64,000 bases of DNA from Albidovulum sp. (GCA_020637635.1 JACKKB010000004.1:257385-321384); one strand, 5' to 3'; counted from the stretch's first letter, positions 15,439 through 24,269 are shown. Made by a program: numbers and translations. The notes: a model not told the origin generated them from the letters alone.

Positions 15439-16617
15439 ATGTCCGAGACCAGCCCGACCCAGGCCGAGAGCGCAGCCGCCCTGCCCACCACCGCGATCGA
15501 GGACGTGACCGCCGTGGTGCTGCCCGAACCCGCGGCCGAGGTCGTGCCTCTCGACCGGGCGCCGGCACCGGTCGCCGAGGAGATTCGCAAGCGCATCGCC
15601 GAGCTTGACATGACCGATACCGGCTCGATCGTGAGTTTCGGTTCGGCCGCCCAGGCGGGGCTGCAGGAGATCAGCCAGAGCATGCTCGACGGAGTGCGCA
15701 ACAAGGACGCGGGCCCCGCCGGCGACAGCCTGCGCGACATCGTCTCGACGATCCGCGGCTTTTCCGTCTCGGAGCTCGACGTGCGGCGCAAGGCTTCGTG
15801 GTGGGAGCGCCTGCTCGGCCGTGCCGCGCCCTTCGCGAACTTCCTCGCCCGGTTCGAGAAGGTGCAGGGCCAGATCGACCGGATCACCGGCGAACTCCTC
15901 AGCCACGAGCACAAGCTCCTCAAGGACATAAAGTCGCTCGACATCCTCTATGACCGGACGCTGAACTTCTACGACGAACTCGCGCTCTACATCGCCGCGG
16001 GCGAGGCGAAGCTGGCGGCGATCGACGGCACCGACATCCCTGCGCGCGAGGCCGGGGTGAAGGCGGCGCCCGAGGCCGATCAGGTGAAGCGCGCCCAGGA
16101 ACTCCGCGATCTGCGCTCCGCGCGCGACGATCTCGAGCGCCGCGTCCACGACCTGAAGCTCACCCGGCAGGTGACGATGCAGTCCCTGCCCTCGATCCGC
16201 CTCGTGCAGGAGAACGACAAGAGCCTCGTGACAAAGATCAACTCGACGCTCGTGAACACCGTGCCGCTGTGGGAAACCCAGCTTGCCCAGGCGGTGACGA
16301 TCCAGCGTTCCTCGGAGGCCGCGAAGCCGGTGAAGGAGGCGACCGATCTCACCAACGAGCTTCTCACCGCCAATGCGAAGAACCTGCGCACCGCGAACGA
16401 GGCGGTCCGCACCGAGATGGAGCGCGGCATCTTCGACATCGGGGCGGTGAAGCAGGCCAATGCCGAACTGATCGCGACGATCGAGGATTCGCTGCGGATC
16501 GCCGACGAGGGCAAGCGCCGCCGCGCCGCCGCCGAAGCCGACCTGACGAAGATGGAGGCCGATCTGCGCGACACGCTTTCCGCCGCGCGGGCCCGCGCCG
16601 CCGGGGCGAATGCCTGA
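15439..16617 (+). CDS. telA: TelA family toxic anion resistance protein
   Basis: 392 residues, the usual TelA length. After an acidic disordered N-terminus (about 60 residues) comes the TelA domain: GFSVSELDVRRKASWWERLLG, FEKVQGQIDRITGELLSHEHKLL (part), LDILYDRTLNFYDELALYI and QSLPSIRLVQENDKSLVTKI segments, in a largely helical, coiled-coil-rich cytoplasmic protein. The family is named for tellurite resistance but its molecular action is unknown; it is widely linked to envelope stress and XpaC. Same operon as the XpaC-like gene before it and the DUF2927 gene 6 bases after it. Confidence 0.93.
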   Translation: MSETSPTQAESAAALPTTAIEDVTAVVLPEPAAEVVPLDRAPAPVAEEIRKRIAELDMTDTGSIVSFGSAAQAGLQEISQSMLDGVRNKDAGPAGDSLRDIVSTIRGFSVSELDVRRKASWWERLLGRAAPFANFLARFEKVQGQIDRITGELLSHEHKLLKDIKSLDILYDRTLNFYDELALYIAAGEAKLAAIDGTDIPAREAGVKAAPEADQVKRAQELRDLRSARDDLERRVHDLKLTRQVTMQSLPSIRLVQENDKSLVTKINSTLVNTVPLWETQLAQAVTIQRSSEAAKPVKEATDLTNELLTANAKNLRTANEAVRTEMERGIFDIGAVKQANAELIATIEDSLRIADEGKRRRAAAEADLTKMEADLRDTLSAARARAAGANA

Positions 16618-16623
16618 ACCGAG

Positions 16624-17565
16624 ATGCTGAGCCGCCTGCGCCTCGCTCCCCTCGCCGCGCTCGCCACGGCTGCCGCTCTCGCGGCCTGCGATACCGCGAC
16701 GCTGACCCGCCCGGTGGCCCTGCCCCCGGTGCCGGCCGCGGCCGCCATCGCCCCGCCCTCCGAAGCGACGCGCGCCGCGCGCGCCTATTACGAACGCGTC
16801 GAGGCGCGGTATCTGGAACAGGGTCAGATGCGCACCGACGGCGGCGGTACCGACACGCCGTTCGATGCCCGCGATCTGGCGCGGAATTTCGAGAACATCG
16901 CCTTCTACGAGGAGTATTCCGAAACCTCCGGCACCTATGTGAGCGGCCCGCGGGAGATCGCGCTGCACCGCTGGGTGGCCCCGGTGCGCATGGACATCCG
17001 CTTCGGCGCCACCATTCCGCTCGCCGATCGCGAGAGCGACTATGCCGAGATCGCGGGCTTCGCCGGGCGCCTCTCGCGGCTGACGGGTCTGCCGATCAGG
17101 CTCTCGGACTGGCGTCCCAACCATACCGTGCTGATCCTGAACCCCGAGGAGCGTGCCGCCGCCGCGCCGCTCTTGCGGACGCTCGCTCCCGGCATCTCCG
17201 AGGCTGCCCTTCGTTCGGTCACGGCGATGGATCCGGAGACCTATTGCACCGTCTTCACCTTCGCCGCGGACGGCAGCAGCACCTACAGCTCGGCCCTGAC
17301 CGTCATCCGCGGCGAGCTGCCCTTCAGGATGCGCCAGCTCTGCATCCACGAGGAGCTGGCCCAGAGCCTCGGGCTCGGCAACGACGACCCGCGCGCGCGG
17401 CCCTCGATCTTCAACGACAACGAGGAATTCGCGCTGCTGACGACCCAGGACGAACTGATGCTGAAGATGCTCTACGATCCGCGGCTCAGGCCAGGCATGA
17501 CGCTTGCCGAGGCGCGACCCATCGTCGAGGTCATCGCGGCGGAACTGGCGGGAGACAGGAGGTGA
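16624..17565 (+). CDS. DUF2927 lipoprotein
   Basis: 313 residues. Lipoprotein signal with lipobox LAAC and Cys22. The mature part matches DUF2927: DLARNFENIAFYEEYSE, RWVAPVRMDIRFG, LTGLPI and the C-terminal CIHEELAQSLGLGNDDP, NDNEEFALLTTQDELMLKML. The HEELAQ element recalls zinc-peptidase HExxH-type helices but lacks the second His, so protease activity should not be assumed. Probably in the periplasm, lipid-anchored. It lies in the TelA operon; its final codons AGG AGG TGA also create a ribosome site for the GTG of the ORF that overlaps it. Confidence 0.9.
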   Translation: MLSRLRLAPLAALATAAALAACDTATLTRPVALPPVPAAAAIAPPSEATRAARAYYERVEARYLEQGQMRTDGGGTDTPFDARDLARNFENIAFYEEYSETSGTYVSGPREIALHRWVAPVRMDIRFGATIPLADRESDYAEIAGFAGRLSRLTGLPIRLSDWRPNHTVLILNPEERAAAAPLLRTLAPGISEAALRSVTAMDPETYCTVFTFAADGSSTYSSALTVIRGELPFRMRQLCIHEELAQSLGLGNDDPRARPSIFNDNEEFALLTTQDELMLKMLYDPRLRPGMTLAEARPIVEVIAAELAGDRR

Positions 17566-18218
17566 CGCGGAAGATGGCACCCGCGCTGCCGGCGACACCT
17601 GCCGGCGCCCGTGACGAACCGGCCGCCACCGGCGGGCCGGTTGGCCGGATTTCGGCGCCGCGCGCGATGCGTCTTGCCGGAACATGCACCCGATCCGGAG
17701 GCGGGATCGCGGTCGCCGATCCGCTGACCTGCGCTGCGGACGACCCTTGGGTCCGGATCGCGGAAGCGGGTGGAGCGGCCCCGGGGTTCCTGCCGATCGA
17801 TCGCGAGGAGGTGCGGGTCCCGAAAGCGGCGCCGGCCCTCTCTGCCGCCACCCCGGCGTGCGGCCGAGACGCGGTGAAAGGCGGCCTCGGCACCGGCCCT
17901 GCCGCCGTTCCCTATCCCGCCGGCGCAAGGCGGATCCACAGGGCCGGCAAGCTCTTTGCCGGTCCGGGCGCGGAGTGCTGCAACGTCGGGTTCCATGAAC
18001 GGGTCCGAGATCCGTCCGTCCGGGGCGGCCGCGTGCCCCTGCCCTCGAAGCGGGGGGGTGCACTCGCGGCAAGCGGATGGGCAGAGGGCGGCTGTCCGGC
18101 CGCTGGCCCACCGGGCGCCGACGGCAACATCGGTGACGGCGATGGCGATTTCAGGGGGCACGAGTTCACGGGGCACGAGGCGCGGAGCAACAGGCTCCTG
18201 CCAAGGGAGCGCGCATAG
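17562..18218 (+). CDS. Unrecognised ORF between DUF2927 and SPFH genes (doubtful)
   Basis: An open frame of 218 codons from GTG 17562 (GTGA overlap with the DUF2927 stop and AGGAGG just before it); an ATG follows at 17574. The predicted protein is rich in Ala, Gly, Pro and Arg, has several Cys (LTCAADDPW, GPGAECCNVGF) and no membrane segment or signal peptide. Nothing resembles a known family. Position in the operon and the ribosome site favour it; odd composition and ordinary frame openness at this GC content argue against it. It could also be a decayed gene. Confidence 0.3.
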   Translation: MTRKMAPALPATPAGARDEPAATGGPVGRISAPRAMRLAGTCTRSGGGIAVADPLTCAADDPWVRIAEAGGAAPGFLPIDREEVRVPKAAPALSAATPACGRDAVKGGLGTGPAAVPYPAGARRIHRAGKLFAGPGAECCNVGFHERVRDPSVRGGRVPLPSKRGGALAASGWAEGGCPAAGPPGADGNIGDGDGDFRGHEFTGHEARSNRLLPRERA

Positions 18219-18255
18219 AGCGGCTCGTGAGAGGGCCAGATCAGAGGAGTGTGAC

Positions 18256-19413
18256 ATGGGTATTCTCGATTTTCTGCTGGGCGAATTCATCGACGTCATT
18301 CACTGGACGGACGATACCCGCGACACGATGGTCTGGCGCTTCGAGCGCGAGGGCCACGAGATCAAGTATGGCGCCAAGCTGACGGTGCGCGAAGGCCAGG
18401 CGGCCGTCTTCGTCCACGAGGGTGTCATCGCCGATGTCTTCACCCCGGGTCTCTACATGCTCGAGACCAACAACATGCCGATACTGACCAAGCTCCAGCA
18501 CTGGGATCACGGCTTCCGATCGCCCTTCAAGTCGGAGATCTACTTCGTCAACACCACCCGCTTCACCGACCAGAAATGGGGCACCAAGAACCCGATCATC
18601 AGCCGCGACGCGGAGTTCGGGCCGGTGCGGCTGCGCGCCTTCGGCACCTATGTGATGCGCGTGTCCGACCCGGCGAAGTTCATCTCGGAAATCGTCGGCA
18701 CCGACGGCGAGTTCACCGCCGACGAGATCGGCTTCCAGATCCGCAACATCATCGTGCAGGCGTTCTCGCGCGTCATCGCCTCCGCCGGGATTCCGGTGCT
18801 CGACATGGCGGCGAACACGGCCGATCTCGGCAAGATCGTCGCCAAGGCGATCTCGCCCGCGATCGAGGCCTACGGCCTTGCCATCCCCGAATTCTACATC
18901 GAGAACATCTCGCTGCCCGAGGCGGTCGAGGCCGCGCTCGACAAGCGCAGCTCGATCGGCATCGTCGGCGATCTCAACCGCTACATGCAGTTCAACGCCG
19001 CCGAGGCGCTCGGCCGTGGGGAAGGCGGCGCGGCCGGGGCCGCCATGGGCGCCGGGATGGGCGCGGGCATGGGTGCGGGCATGGGCATGGCGATGGGCGG
19101 CATGATGATGCGCCCCGACGGCAGCATGGCGATGGCCCCCGGCGCCGGCCCCTGGGGAAGCCCGGCGGCGCAGGCCGCGCCGGCTACCCCGCCGCCGCCG
19201 CCGCCGGTCGAGAAGGTCTGGCACGTGGCCCAATCCGGCGCCGTCTCCGGCCCCTTCGGACGCGGCCATCTGGGCCGGCTCGTGGCCGACGGCAGCCTGA
19301 CGCGCGAAACGCTCGTCTGGGCGCCCGGACAGGACGGCTGGAAGCCTGCCGGCGAGATCGCCGAACTGGCGCAGCTCTTCACCGTCGCGCCGCCGCCGCC
19401 GCCCGGCGCCTGA
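18256..19413 (+). CDS. SPFH domain protein with C-terminal GYF_2 domain (YdjI-like)
   Basis: 385 residues. Residues about 15-235 form an SPFH/band-7 (virion-core-protein-like) domain: VREGQAAVFVHEGVIADVF, FVNTTRFTDQKWGTKNPI, ARDAEFGPVRLRAFGTY-like segment, and IENISLPEAVEAALDKRSS. Then comes a flexible Gly-Met-rich linker with GAGM repeats (about 255-290), a proline run and a GYF_2 domain (about 318-372: VWHVAQSGAVSGPFGRGHL, WAPGQDGWKPAGEI). SPFH proteins form membrane-associated scaffolds; the GYF_2 part probably binds proline-rich partners. A good GGAG ribosome site precedes ATG 18256. A zinc-ribbon membrane protein gene follows 27 bases later. Confidence 0.92.
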   Translation: MGILDFLLGEFIDVIHWTDDTRDTMVWRFEREGHEIKYGAKLTVREGQAAVFVHEGVIADVFTPGLYMLETNNMPILTKLQHWDHGFRSPFKSEIYFVNTTRFTDQKWGTKNPIISRDAEFGPVRLRAFGTYVMRVSDPAKFISEIVGTDGEFTADEIGFQIRNIIVQAFSRVIASAGIPVLDMAANTADLGKIVAKAISPAIEAYGLAIPEFYIENISLPEAVEAALDKRSSIGIVGDLNRYMQFNAAEALGRGEGGAAGAAMGAGMGAGMGAGMGMAMGGMMMRPDGSMAMAPGAGPWGSPAAQAAPATPPPPPPVEKVWHVAQSGAVSGPFGRGHLGRLVADGSLTRETLVWAPGQDGWKPAGEIAELAQLFTVAPPPPPGA

Positions 19414-19440
19414 CCGGCCCGCCCAGGCGCCCCCGCCCCC

Positions 19441-20580
19441 ATGGAACCGGCTCTCGAGGAACACCGCTTTCCCTGCCCGCAATGTGGCGGCGACCTGCGC
19501 TTCGCGCCGGGCGAGGGCCGGCTTCTCTGCGATCACTGCGGCCACGAGGAACCGCTGGCCGACACCGGGCGCGGTCACCAGCCGATCCCCGAGACCGACT
19601 TCCGCCGCGGCGTCGAGATGGCGCTGCCCGACAGCGAGGTGCAGCTGGCGCGCTTCTCGCGCTGTCCGAACTGCGGCGCCGAGGTCGAGTTCGATCCCGA
19701 CCTGCATGCCGCCGAATGCCCGTTCTGCGCCACCCCCGTGGTCACCGACACCGGCGAGAGCCGGCACATAAAGCCAAGGGGCGTCGCCCCCTTCCGTCTG
19801 ACCGAGACCGAGGCGCGCGAGGCGATGACGCGCTGGCTCGGCAAGCTCTGGTTCGCGCCCTCGGGTCTTGTCGACTACGCGCGCAAGGGCCGCGCGCTGC
19901 AGGGGGTATACGTGCCTTACTGGACCTTCGACGCCGACACCCGATCGGCCTATCGCGGCCAGCGCGGCACCGTCTATTACGAGACCCGGCAGGTACGCGT
20001 CCGCGACCAGCGCGGCGGCTCGCGGATCGAAACGCGGCAGGTCGCGCGGATCCGCTGGACCCCGGTCGCAGGCCGCGTCGCGCGCTTCTTCGACGACGTG
20101 CTGGTGCTGGCCTCGCGCGCCCTGCCCGAGGGCCATACCGATGCGCTCGAACCCTGGGACCTGTCGCAACTCGAGCCCTACGCGCCCGAATATCTCGCAG
20201 GCTTCCGCGCCGAGGGCTACACGATCTCGCTTCAGGACGGCATGACCGAGGCACGCGCCCAGATGGACCGCATGATCGAACGCGACGTGCGCTTCGACAT
20301 CGGCGGCGACCGGCAGCAGATCGAAGGCATCGACACGCAGGTCTCGGGCGTGACCTTCAAGCACATCCTCTTGCCGGTCTGGACCGCCGCCTACCGCTAT
20401 CGCGGACGCAGCTTCCGTTTCGTCGTCAACGGCCAGACCGGCCGCGTCCAGGGCGAACGCCCCTGGTCGGCGGTCAAGATCGTGGTTGCGGCCCTTCTCG
20501 GGCTGGCCCTCGCCGCCGCGGTAGCCTACGGGCTGCAACAGGCCAACCAGCAGGGCCTGATCGATTTCCGCAGCTACTGA
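19441..20580 (+). CDS. Zinc-ribbon membrane protein (YdjG/TFIIB-type zinc finger)
   Basis: 379 residues. Two double-Cys zinc ribbons at the N-terminus: Cys12/15 with Cys30/33, and Cys75/78 with Cys93/96. A central conserved domain follows (VAPFRLTETEAREAMTRWLG, GVYVPYWTFDADTRSAYRGQ, LPVWTAAYRYRGRSFRFVVN) and a single C-terminal membrane helix at about 343-362. Proteins of this layout are regularly paired with SPFH-domain proteins, as in the Bacillus ydjFGHI locus, and are thought to act at the membrane with them. No enzyme activity is known. Last gene of the TelA-SPFH module. Confidence 0.88.
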   Translation: MEPALEEHRFPCPQCGGDLRFAPGEGRLLCDHCGHEEPLADTGRGHQPIPETDFRRGVEMALPDSEVQLARFSRCPNCGAEVEFDPDLHAAECPFCATPVVTDTGESRHIKPRGVAPFRLTETEAREAMTRWLGKLWFAPSGLVDYARKGRALQGVYVPYWTFDADTRSAYRGQRGTVYYETRQVRVRDQRGGSRIETRQVARIRWTPVAGRVARFFDDVLVLASRALPEGHTDALEPWDLSQLEPYAPEYLAGFRAEGYTISLQDGMTEARAQMDRMIERDVRFDIGGDRQQIEGIDTQVSGVTFKHILLPVWTAAYRYRGRSFRFVVNGQTGRVQGERPWSAVKIVVAALLGLALAAAVAYGLQQANQQGLIDFRSY

Positions 20581-20663
20581 GCCAGCCGTTGATGCGCGCA
20601 GCCGGCTCGGCTAAGGAGGCTCTGTCTACGCTGACGGCCCCTCGGGGCAAGGGGAGGACCGCC

Positions 20664-21590
20664 ATGATCCTGTGCTGCGGCGAAGCGCTGATCGACATGC
20701 TGCCGCGGCGCGCGACAAGCGGCGAGGACAGCTTTGCCCCCCACGCCGGCGGGGCGGTCTTCAACACCGCAATCGCGCTTGGCCGCCTCGGCGCGCCGGC
20801 CGGTTTGCTGTCCGGCATCTCGCGCGATCTCTTCGGCGAGGTCCTGATCGCGGCGCTCGATGCCTCGAACGTCTCGACCGCGCAGTGCATCCGCTCCGAC
20901 CGGCCGACGACGCTGGCGTTCGTGCGGCTGGCGAACGGCCAGGCCAGCTATGCCTTCTACGACGAGAACACCGCCGGTCGCATGATCGGCGAAGGCGATC
21001 TTCCCGCGCTCGCGCCCGAGGTGACGGCCATGTTCTTCGGCGGCATCAGCCTGGTCAGCGAACCGGGCGGCAGCACCTACGAGACGCTCATGCATCGCGC
21101 CGCCGCGTCCGGCCGCGTGACGATGATCGACCCCAACGTGCGGCCCTCCCTCATCGGCGATGAGGCGGCCTACCGGGCCCGGATCGCGCGCATGATCGGG
21201 GTTGCCGACATCGTCAAGCTGTCCGACGAGGACCTCGGCTGGCTCGAGGGCGGTTCGGACATCGCCGCCGGCGCCGCCGCCGTCCGCGCCCGCGGCCCGA
21301 AGGCGGTCTTCGTGACCGAAGGGGCGAAGGGCGCGCACGGATTTTCCGGCGACCGCGCCGTCTTCGTGCCGTCGCTGCCCGTCGCGGTCGTCGACACCGT
21401 GGGCGCCGGCGATACGTTCAACGCGGGCGTTCTCGCCGCGCTGCAGGCCGCCGGCGCGCTCGACCGCGCGGTGCTGGGCGACCTGGGCGAGGACATGCTT
21501 GCCGCCGCACTCTCGCTCGGCAACCGGGCCGCCGCCGTCACCGTCTCGCGCGCCGGGGCAAACCCGCCCTGGGCGTCGGAACTCGGCTGA
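20664..21590 (+). CDS. PfkB family carbohydrate kinase (fructokinase-like)
   Basis: 308 residues, normal for ribokinase-fold sugar kinases. Substrate lid GGAVFNTAIALGRLG near residue 29, YDENTAG near 100, MIDPNVRPSLI near 155, and the ATP-site motif DTVGAGDTFNAGVLAAL with catalytic Asp250. Most likely phosphorylates fructose or a related sugar; 2-keto-3-deoxygluconate is possible. ATG 20664 follows GGGGAGGA. The dtd gene starts inside its stop codon (TGATG), so the two are co-translated. Confidence 0.92.
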   Translation: MILCCGEALIDMLPRRATSGEDSFAPHAGGAVFNTAIALGRLGAPAGLLSGISRDLFGEVLIAALDASNVSTAQCIRSDRPTTLAFVRLANGQASYAFYDENTAGRMIGEGDLPALAPEVTAMFFGGISLVSEPGGSTYETLMHRAAASGRVTMIDPNVRPSLIGDEAAYRARIARMIGVADIVKLSDEDLGWLEGGSDIAAGAAAVRARGPKAVFVTEGAKGAHGFSGDRAVFVPSLPVAVVDTVGAGDTFNAGVLAALQAAGALDRAVLGDLGEDMLAAALSLGNRAAAVTVSRAGANPPWASELG

Positions 21591-22033
21591 TGCGCGCGCT
21601 CGTCCAGCGGGTGAGCGAGGCCCGCGTCAGCGTCGCGGGAGAGGTGCTCGGTGCGATCGGCCCGGGCCTCCTGATCCTCGCCTGCGCGATGCAGGGCGAC
21701 GGCCCCGCCGAGGCCGAGCGGCTCGCCGCCAGGATCGCCCGGCTCCGCATCTTCCGCGATGCGGCGGGCAAGATGAACCTCGCGCTCCTCGAAACCGGCG
21801 GCGCGGCGCTGGTGGTGAGCCAGTTCACGCTTGCCGCCGACACAGGTCGCGGCAACCGGCCGGGGTTTTCGGCCGCCGCCGCGCCCGAAGAGGGCGCGCG
21901 GCTCTACCGCCATTTCGCCGCCGCTCTCGGTGATCTCGGCATCGAGGTCGCGACGGGGCGCTTCGGCGCCGACATGGATGTGGCCCTTGTCAACCAGGGT
22001 CCGGTGACGATCTGGCTCGACACGGCGGCATGA
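21590..22033 (+). CDS. dtd: D-aminoacyl-tRNA deacylase
   Basis: 147 residues, full length. Removes D-amino acids (and glycine) mischarged on tRNA. Starts MRALVQRVSEARVSV as in nearly all DTDs; the active-site motifs are SQFTL (residues 77-81) and NQGPVT (135-140, cross-subunit Gly-cisPro). The ATG overlaps the kinase stop by one base. Convergent with the EamA transporter gene. Confidence 0.97.
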   Translation: MRALVQRVSEARVSVAGEVLGAIGPGLLILACAMQGDGPAEAERLAARIARLRIFRDAAGKMNLALLETGGAALVVSQFTLAADTGRGNRPGFSAAAAPEEGARLYRHFAAALGDLGIEVATGRFGADMDVALVNQGPVTIWLDTAA

Positions 22034-22096
22034 GCTCTCGGCAGCCGGAAGCCTTGTCGCGGCCCTTTGCCCGCGCTCTGGCCGTCCGGGCGCGTC

Positions 22097-23062
22097 TCAC
22101 CCCTGCGGGGTCATGGCCCTGCGCTGGCGGTCGCGGTCGAGCCCGAGCCGTGCCTCGCGCCAGATGATGAGCATCCCCGCAACGATCACGAGCGCCGAGC
22201 CGCCGATCACGACGGTCGTCGGCGCCTCGCCGAAGACGACATAGCCGATCGCGAGCGCGAGCAGGATCGAGGAGTATTCGAAGGGCGCCACGACCGAGGC
22301 ATCCGCATAGCGGTAGGACGAGGTGAGCAGAACCTGACCGACGCCGCCGAGAAGCCCTGCCACCACCAGCATCGCCGCCGTCGCCGCATCGGGCAGCGCC
22401 CAGCCGAAGGGCAGCGTGACAAGCGACAGGAGTGCCGAGTTGACGGAAAAGTAGAAGACGATCGCGGTCACCCTCTCCTCGGTCACGAGCTTGCGCACGA
22501 AGACCTGCGCCAGGGCGGAAAAGACCGCGCCCGAGAGCACGACGATGGCGCCGAGCGCCTCGCCATGCGAAACGCCCCCGGCACCGGAGACCGTGAGCCG
22601 CGGCGACAGGATCAGGAGCACCCCGGCCAGCCCGAGCGCCACCGAGAAGATCCGAAAGAGCCGCACGTCCTCGCCAAGAAACATCGCCGCGAAGATGACC
22701 GTGAGCAACGGCGAGGCATAGCCGAGCGCGGTGACCTCGGGCAGCGGCAGAAGCCCGAGCCCGGCAAAACCGCAGCCCATGGCGCAGGTGCCCATGAGGC
22801 CGCGCCAGAAATGCCCGAGCGGATTGGCGGTCCGCAACCCCGAGCCGAGCGCGCGCGTGGCGAGAAGCCAGACGAGGATGACCGGCACCGCGAAGAACGA
22901 CCGGAAGAACACCGCCTCGCCCGGCGGCACCACCTCGGAGGTGGCCTTGACGAGGCTCGCCATGATCATGAAGACCATGACCGAGAGCACCTTCAGGAGG
23001 ATCCCGCGCGACGGCGTCTCGTGGCTCTCCCGCGGGGAGAGGTCATCGCCGATCCGGGCCAT
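22097..23062 (-). CDS. EamA/DMT family transporter
   Basis: 321 residues, ten predicted membrane helices as two EamA repeats of five. Recognisable parts: SLVKATSEVVPPGEAVFFRS in the first repeat, LGYASPLLTVIFAAMFLGE and the second-repeat VVAPFEYSSILLALAIGYVVFGE. The pattern matches RhaT/SAM-type drug-metabolite exporters; substrate unknown. Starts just 3 bases after the stop of the crotonase gene, so the two are co-transcribed on the minus strand. Confidence 0.92.
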   Translation of the reverse strand: MARIGDDLSPRESHETPSRGILLKVLSVMVFMIMASLVKATSEVVPPGEAVFFRSFFAVPVILVWLLATRALGSGLRTANPLGHFWRGLMGTCAMGCGFAGLGLLPLPEVTALGYASPLLTVIFAAMFLGEDVRLFRIFSVALGLAGVLLILSPRLTVSGAGGVSHGEALGAIVVLSGAVFSALAQVFVRKLVTEERVTAIVFYFSVNSALLSLVTLPFGWALPDAATAAMLVVAGLLGGVGQVLLTSSYRYADASVVAPFEYSSILLALAIGYVVFGEAPTTVVIGGSALVIVAGMLIIWREARLGLDRDRQRRAMTPQG

Positions 23063-23065
23063 GCG

Positions 23066-23863
23066 CTACTCCGGCCGGACCCGCGCCGCGGACTTGTCGG
23101 CAAAGGCCTCAAGCCGACCCCTGGCCGCCTCCTGGGTATTGACGATGCCGGCGACGACGCTTTCGGCATAGGCGGCATCGAGTGCCGACATGTTCTGCAT
23201 GTGGCTGATCGCCGAGCAGATCGCGAAGTTCGTCAGGGGCGGGTTCTCTGCCGTCGCCCGCGCGATCTCCATCGCCCTGGTCTCGCTGTCGTCGACGAGA
23301 TACTGGCAGAGCCCGACCTCCACCGCTTCCTCGCCCTTGTAGATGCGGCCGGTGAGCATCATGTCGATCATCCGCGCCTTGCCGACCAGATCGGCCACCC
23401 GGATCGTCGCGCCGCCGCCGGTGAAAAGCCCGCGCTGGCCCTCGGGCAGGGCGAAATAGGTGCCGCGGTCGGCGACGCGGATATGGGCGGCCGAGGCGAG
23501 TTCCAGCCCGCCGCCCACAACCGCGCCCTTCAGTGCCGCGACGATCGGCACGCCGCCGTATTCCATCTTGCTGAACGCCTCGTGCCAGCGCAGGCAGAGA
23601 TGCATGAAATCGGCAGGCCGGCGGTCCTCGCGATGATGCTCGACAAGGTCGAGCCCGGCGCAGAAGTGATCGCCGGCGGCGCGCAACACCACGGCGCGCA
23701 CGCCGGCGCGGGGAACCCTGCCGAAAAGCTCGATCAACGCCTCGACCGTCTCGGCATTGAGCGCATTGCGTTTCTCGGCCCGGTCGAGCGTCACCAGCGC
23801 GATCTGCGCCGCATCGACGGTGACCGTCAGGTTGGCAAGGCTGAGGTTTTCAAGCGTGGACAT
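23066..23863 (-). CDS. Enoyl-CoA hydratase/isomerase (crotonase) family protein
   Basis: 265 residues, normal length. Crotonase-fold enzyme of acyl-CoA metabolism. Oxyanion-hole segments DHFCAGLDL (about 65) and VGGGLELASAAHIRVAD (about 105); the ALPEGQRGLFTGGGATIR segment contains the acid residue. N-terminal NALNAETVEAL is typical. Substrate chain cannot be read from sequence. ATG 23863 is preferred over a longer frame to 23902 because of a GGAG site and homology. First gene of a two-gene operon with the EamA transporter. Confidence 0.9.
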   Translation of the reverse strand: MSTLENLSLANLTVTVDAAQIALVTLDRAEKRNALNAETVEALIELFGRVPRAGVRAVVLRAAGDHFCAGLDLVEHHREDRRPADFMHLCLRWHEAFSKMEYGGVPIVAALKGAVVGGGLELASAAHIRVADRGTYFALPEGQRGLFTGGGATIRVADLVGKARMIDMMLTGRIYKGEEAVEVGLCQYLVDDSETRAMEIARATAENPPLTNFAICSAISHMQNMSALDAAYAESVVAGIVNTQEAARGRLEAFADKSAARVRPE

Positions 23864-24269
23864 CGGCGCTCCGTTCTCTTGGTGTCTCGCAGACCATGCC
23901 AAAGCATGCCGGCGCCGGCAAAGGCAATCGCGCGACCGGCAGGCGCGGGGGCGCTCTTTTCATCGACCCAAGTCCAGGCAAGCGATGAATGCATAGACAC
24001 CGCTTATGCGTGCAACGGTTTTTTTGTGACTTTTTTCGTTGACGCATTTCTTAACGCGCCGCCATGATCGAACGCGGCGATGGTCATGAAACCGATACGC
24101 AAACACGCAACGACGAAGGCGGGGTCGGGCACAGTCGAAACCGGAAGTTCTACCGGTGCGGCATTTGGTCTGATCCGACGGGGGCAACTGGCACTATCGC
24201 GCCGCCAGACCTGTCGATAGCCTTTTCGCAAACACAGCGCCAGCAAGGCGCTGCAACAGGGGAGATAAG
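23864..24269. promoter_or_regulatory. Divergent intergenic region upstream of the peptide ABC operon
   Basis: 406 bases with no supported gene. An AT-rich core at 24000-24060 contains two T-runs (TTTTTTT and TTTTTT) and a TTGACG hexamer at 24040-24045 that could be a -35 element, though no good -10 is obvious. It should drive the ABC operon rightwards and the crotonase-transporter pair leftwards. Confidence 0.5.
24235..24253 (+). other. Hairpin just before the binding-protein ribosome site
   Basis: Perfect 7-bp stem CAGCGCC-AGCAA-GGCGCTG ending 5 bases before the GGGGAGA ribosome site of the gene at 24270. It may stabilise the 5' end of the mRNA or affect translation initiation. Confidence 0.5.

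Noticed and set aside
17240..17410. HEELAQ motif in DUF2927 as a zinc protease site
   Set aside because: The second metal His of HExxH is absent and no third ligand is evident.
15175..18111. 978-codon minus-strand open frame opposite telA and DUF2927
   Set aside because: Shadow of plus-strand genes with recognised families; such long antisense frames are normal at this GC content.
18241..20538. 765-codon minus-strand frame opposite the SPFH and zinc-ribbon genes
   Set aside because: Composition is Arg/His/Gly-rich without domains; the plus strand carries clear SPFH and zinc-ribbon proteins.
18576..21590. 1004-codon plus-strand frame running into the PfkB kinase
   Set aside because: Only its last 308 codons match a protein family; the rest is an out-of-frame reading of two real genes.
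22067..24067. 666-codon plus-strand frame opposite the EamA and crotonase genes
   Set aside because: The minus strand encodes recognised EamA and crotonase proteins; the plus frame is low-complexity and charged.
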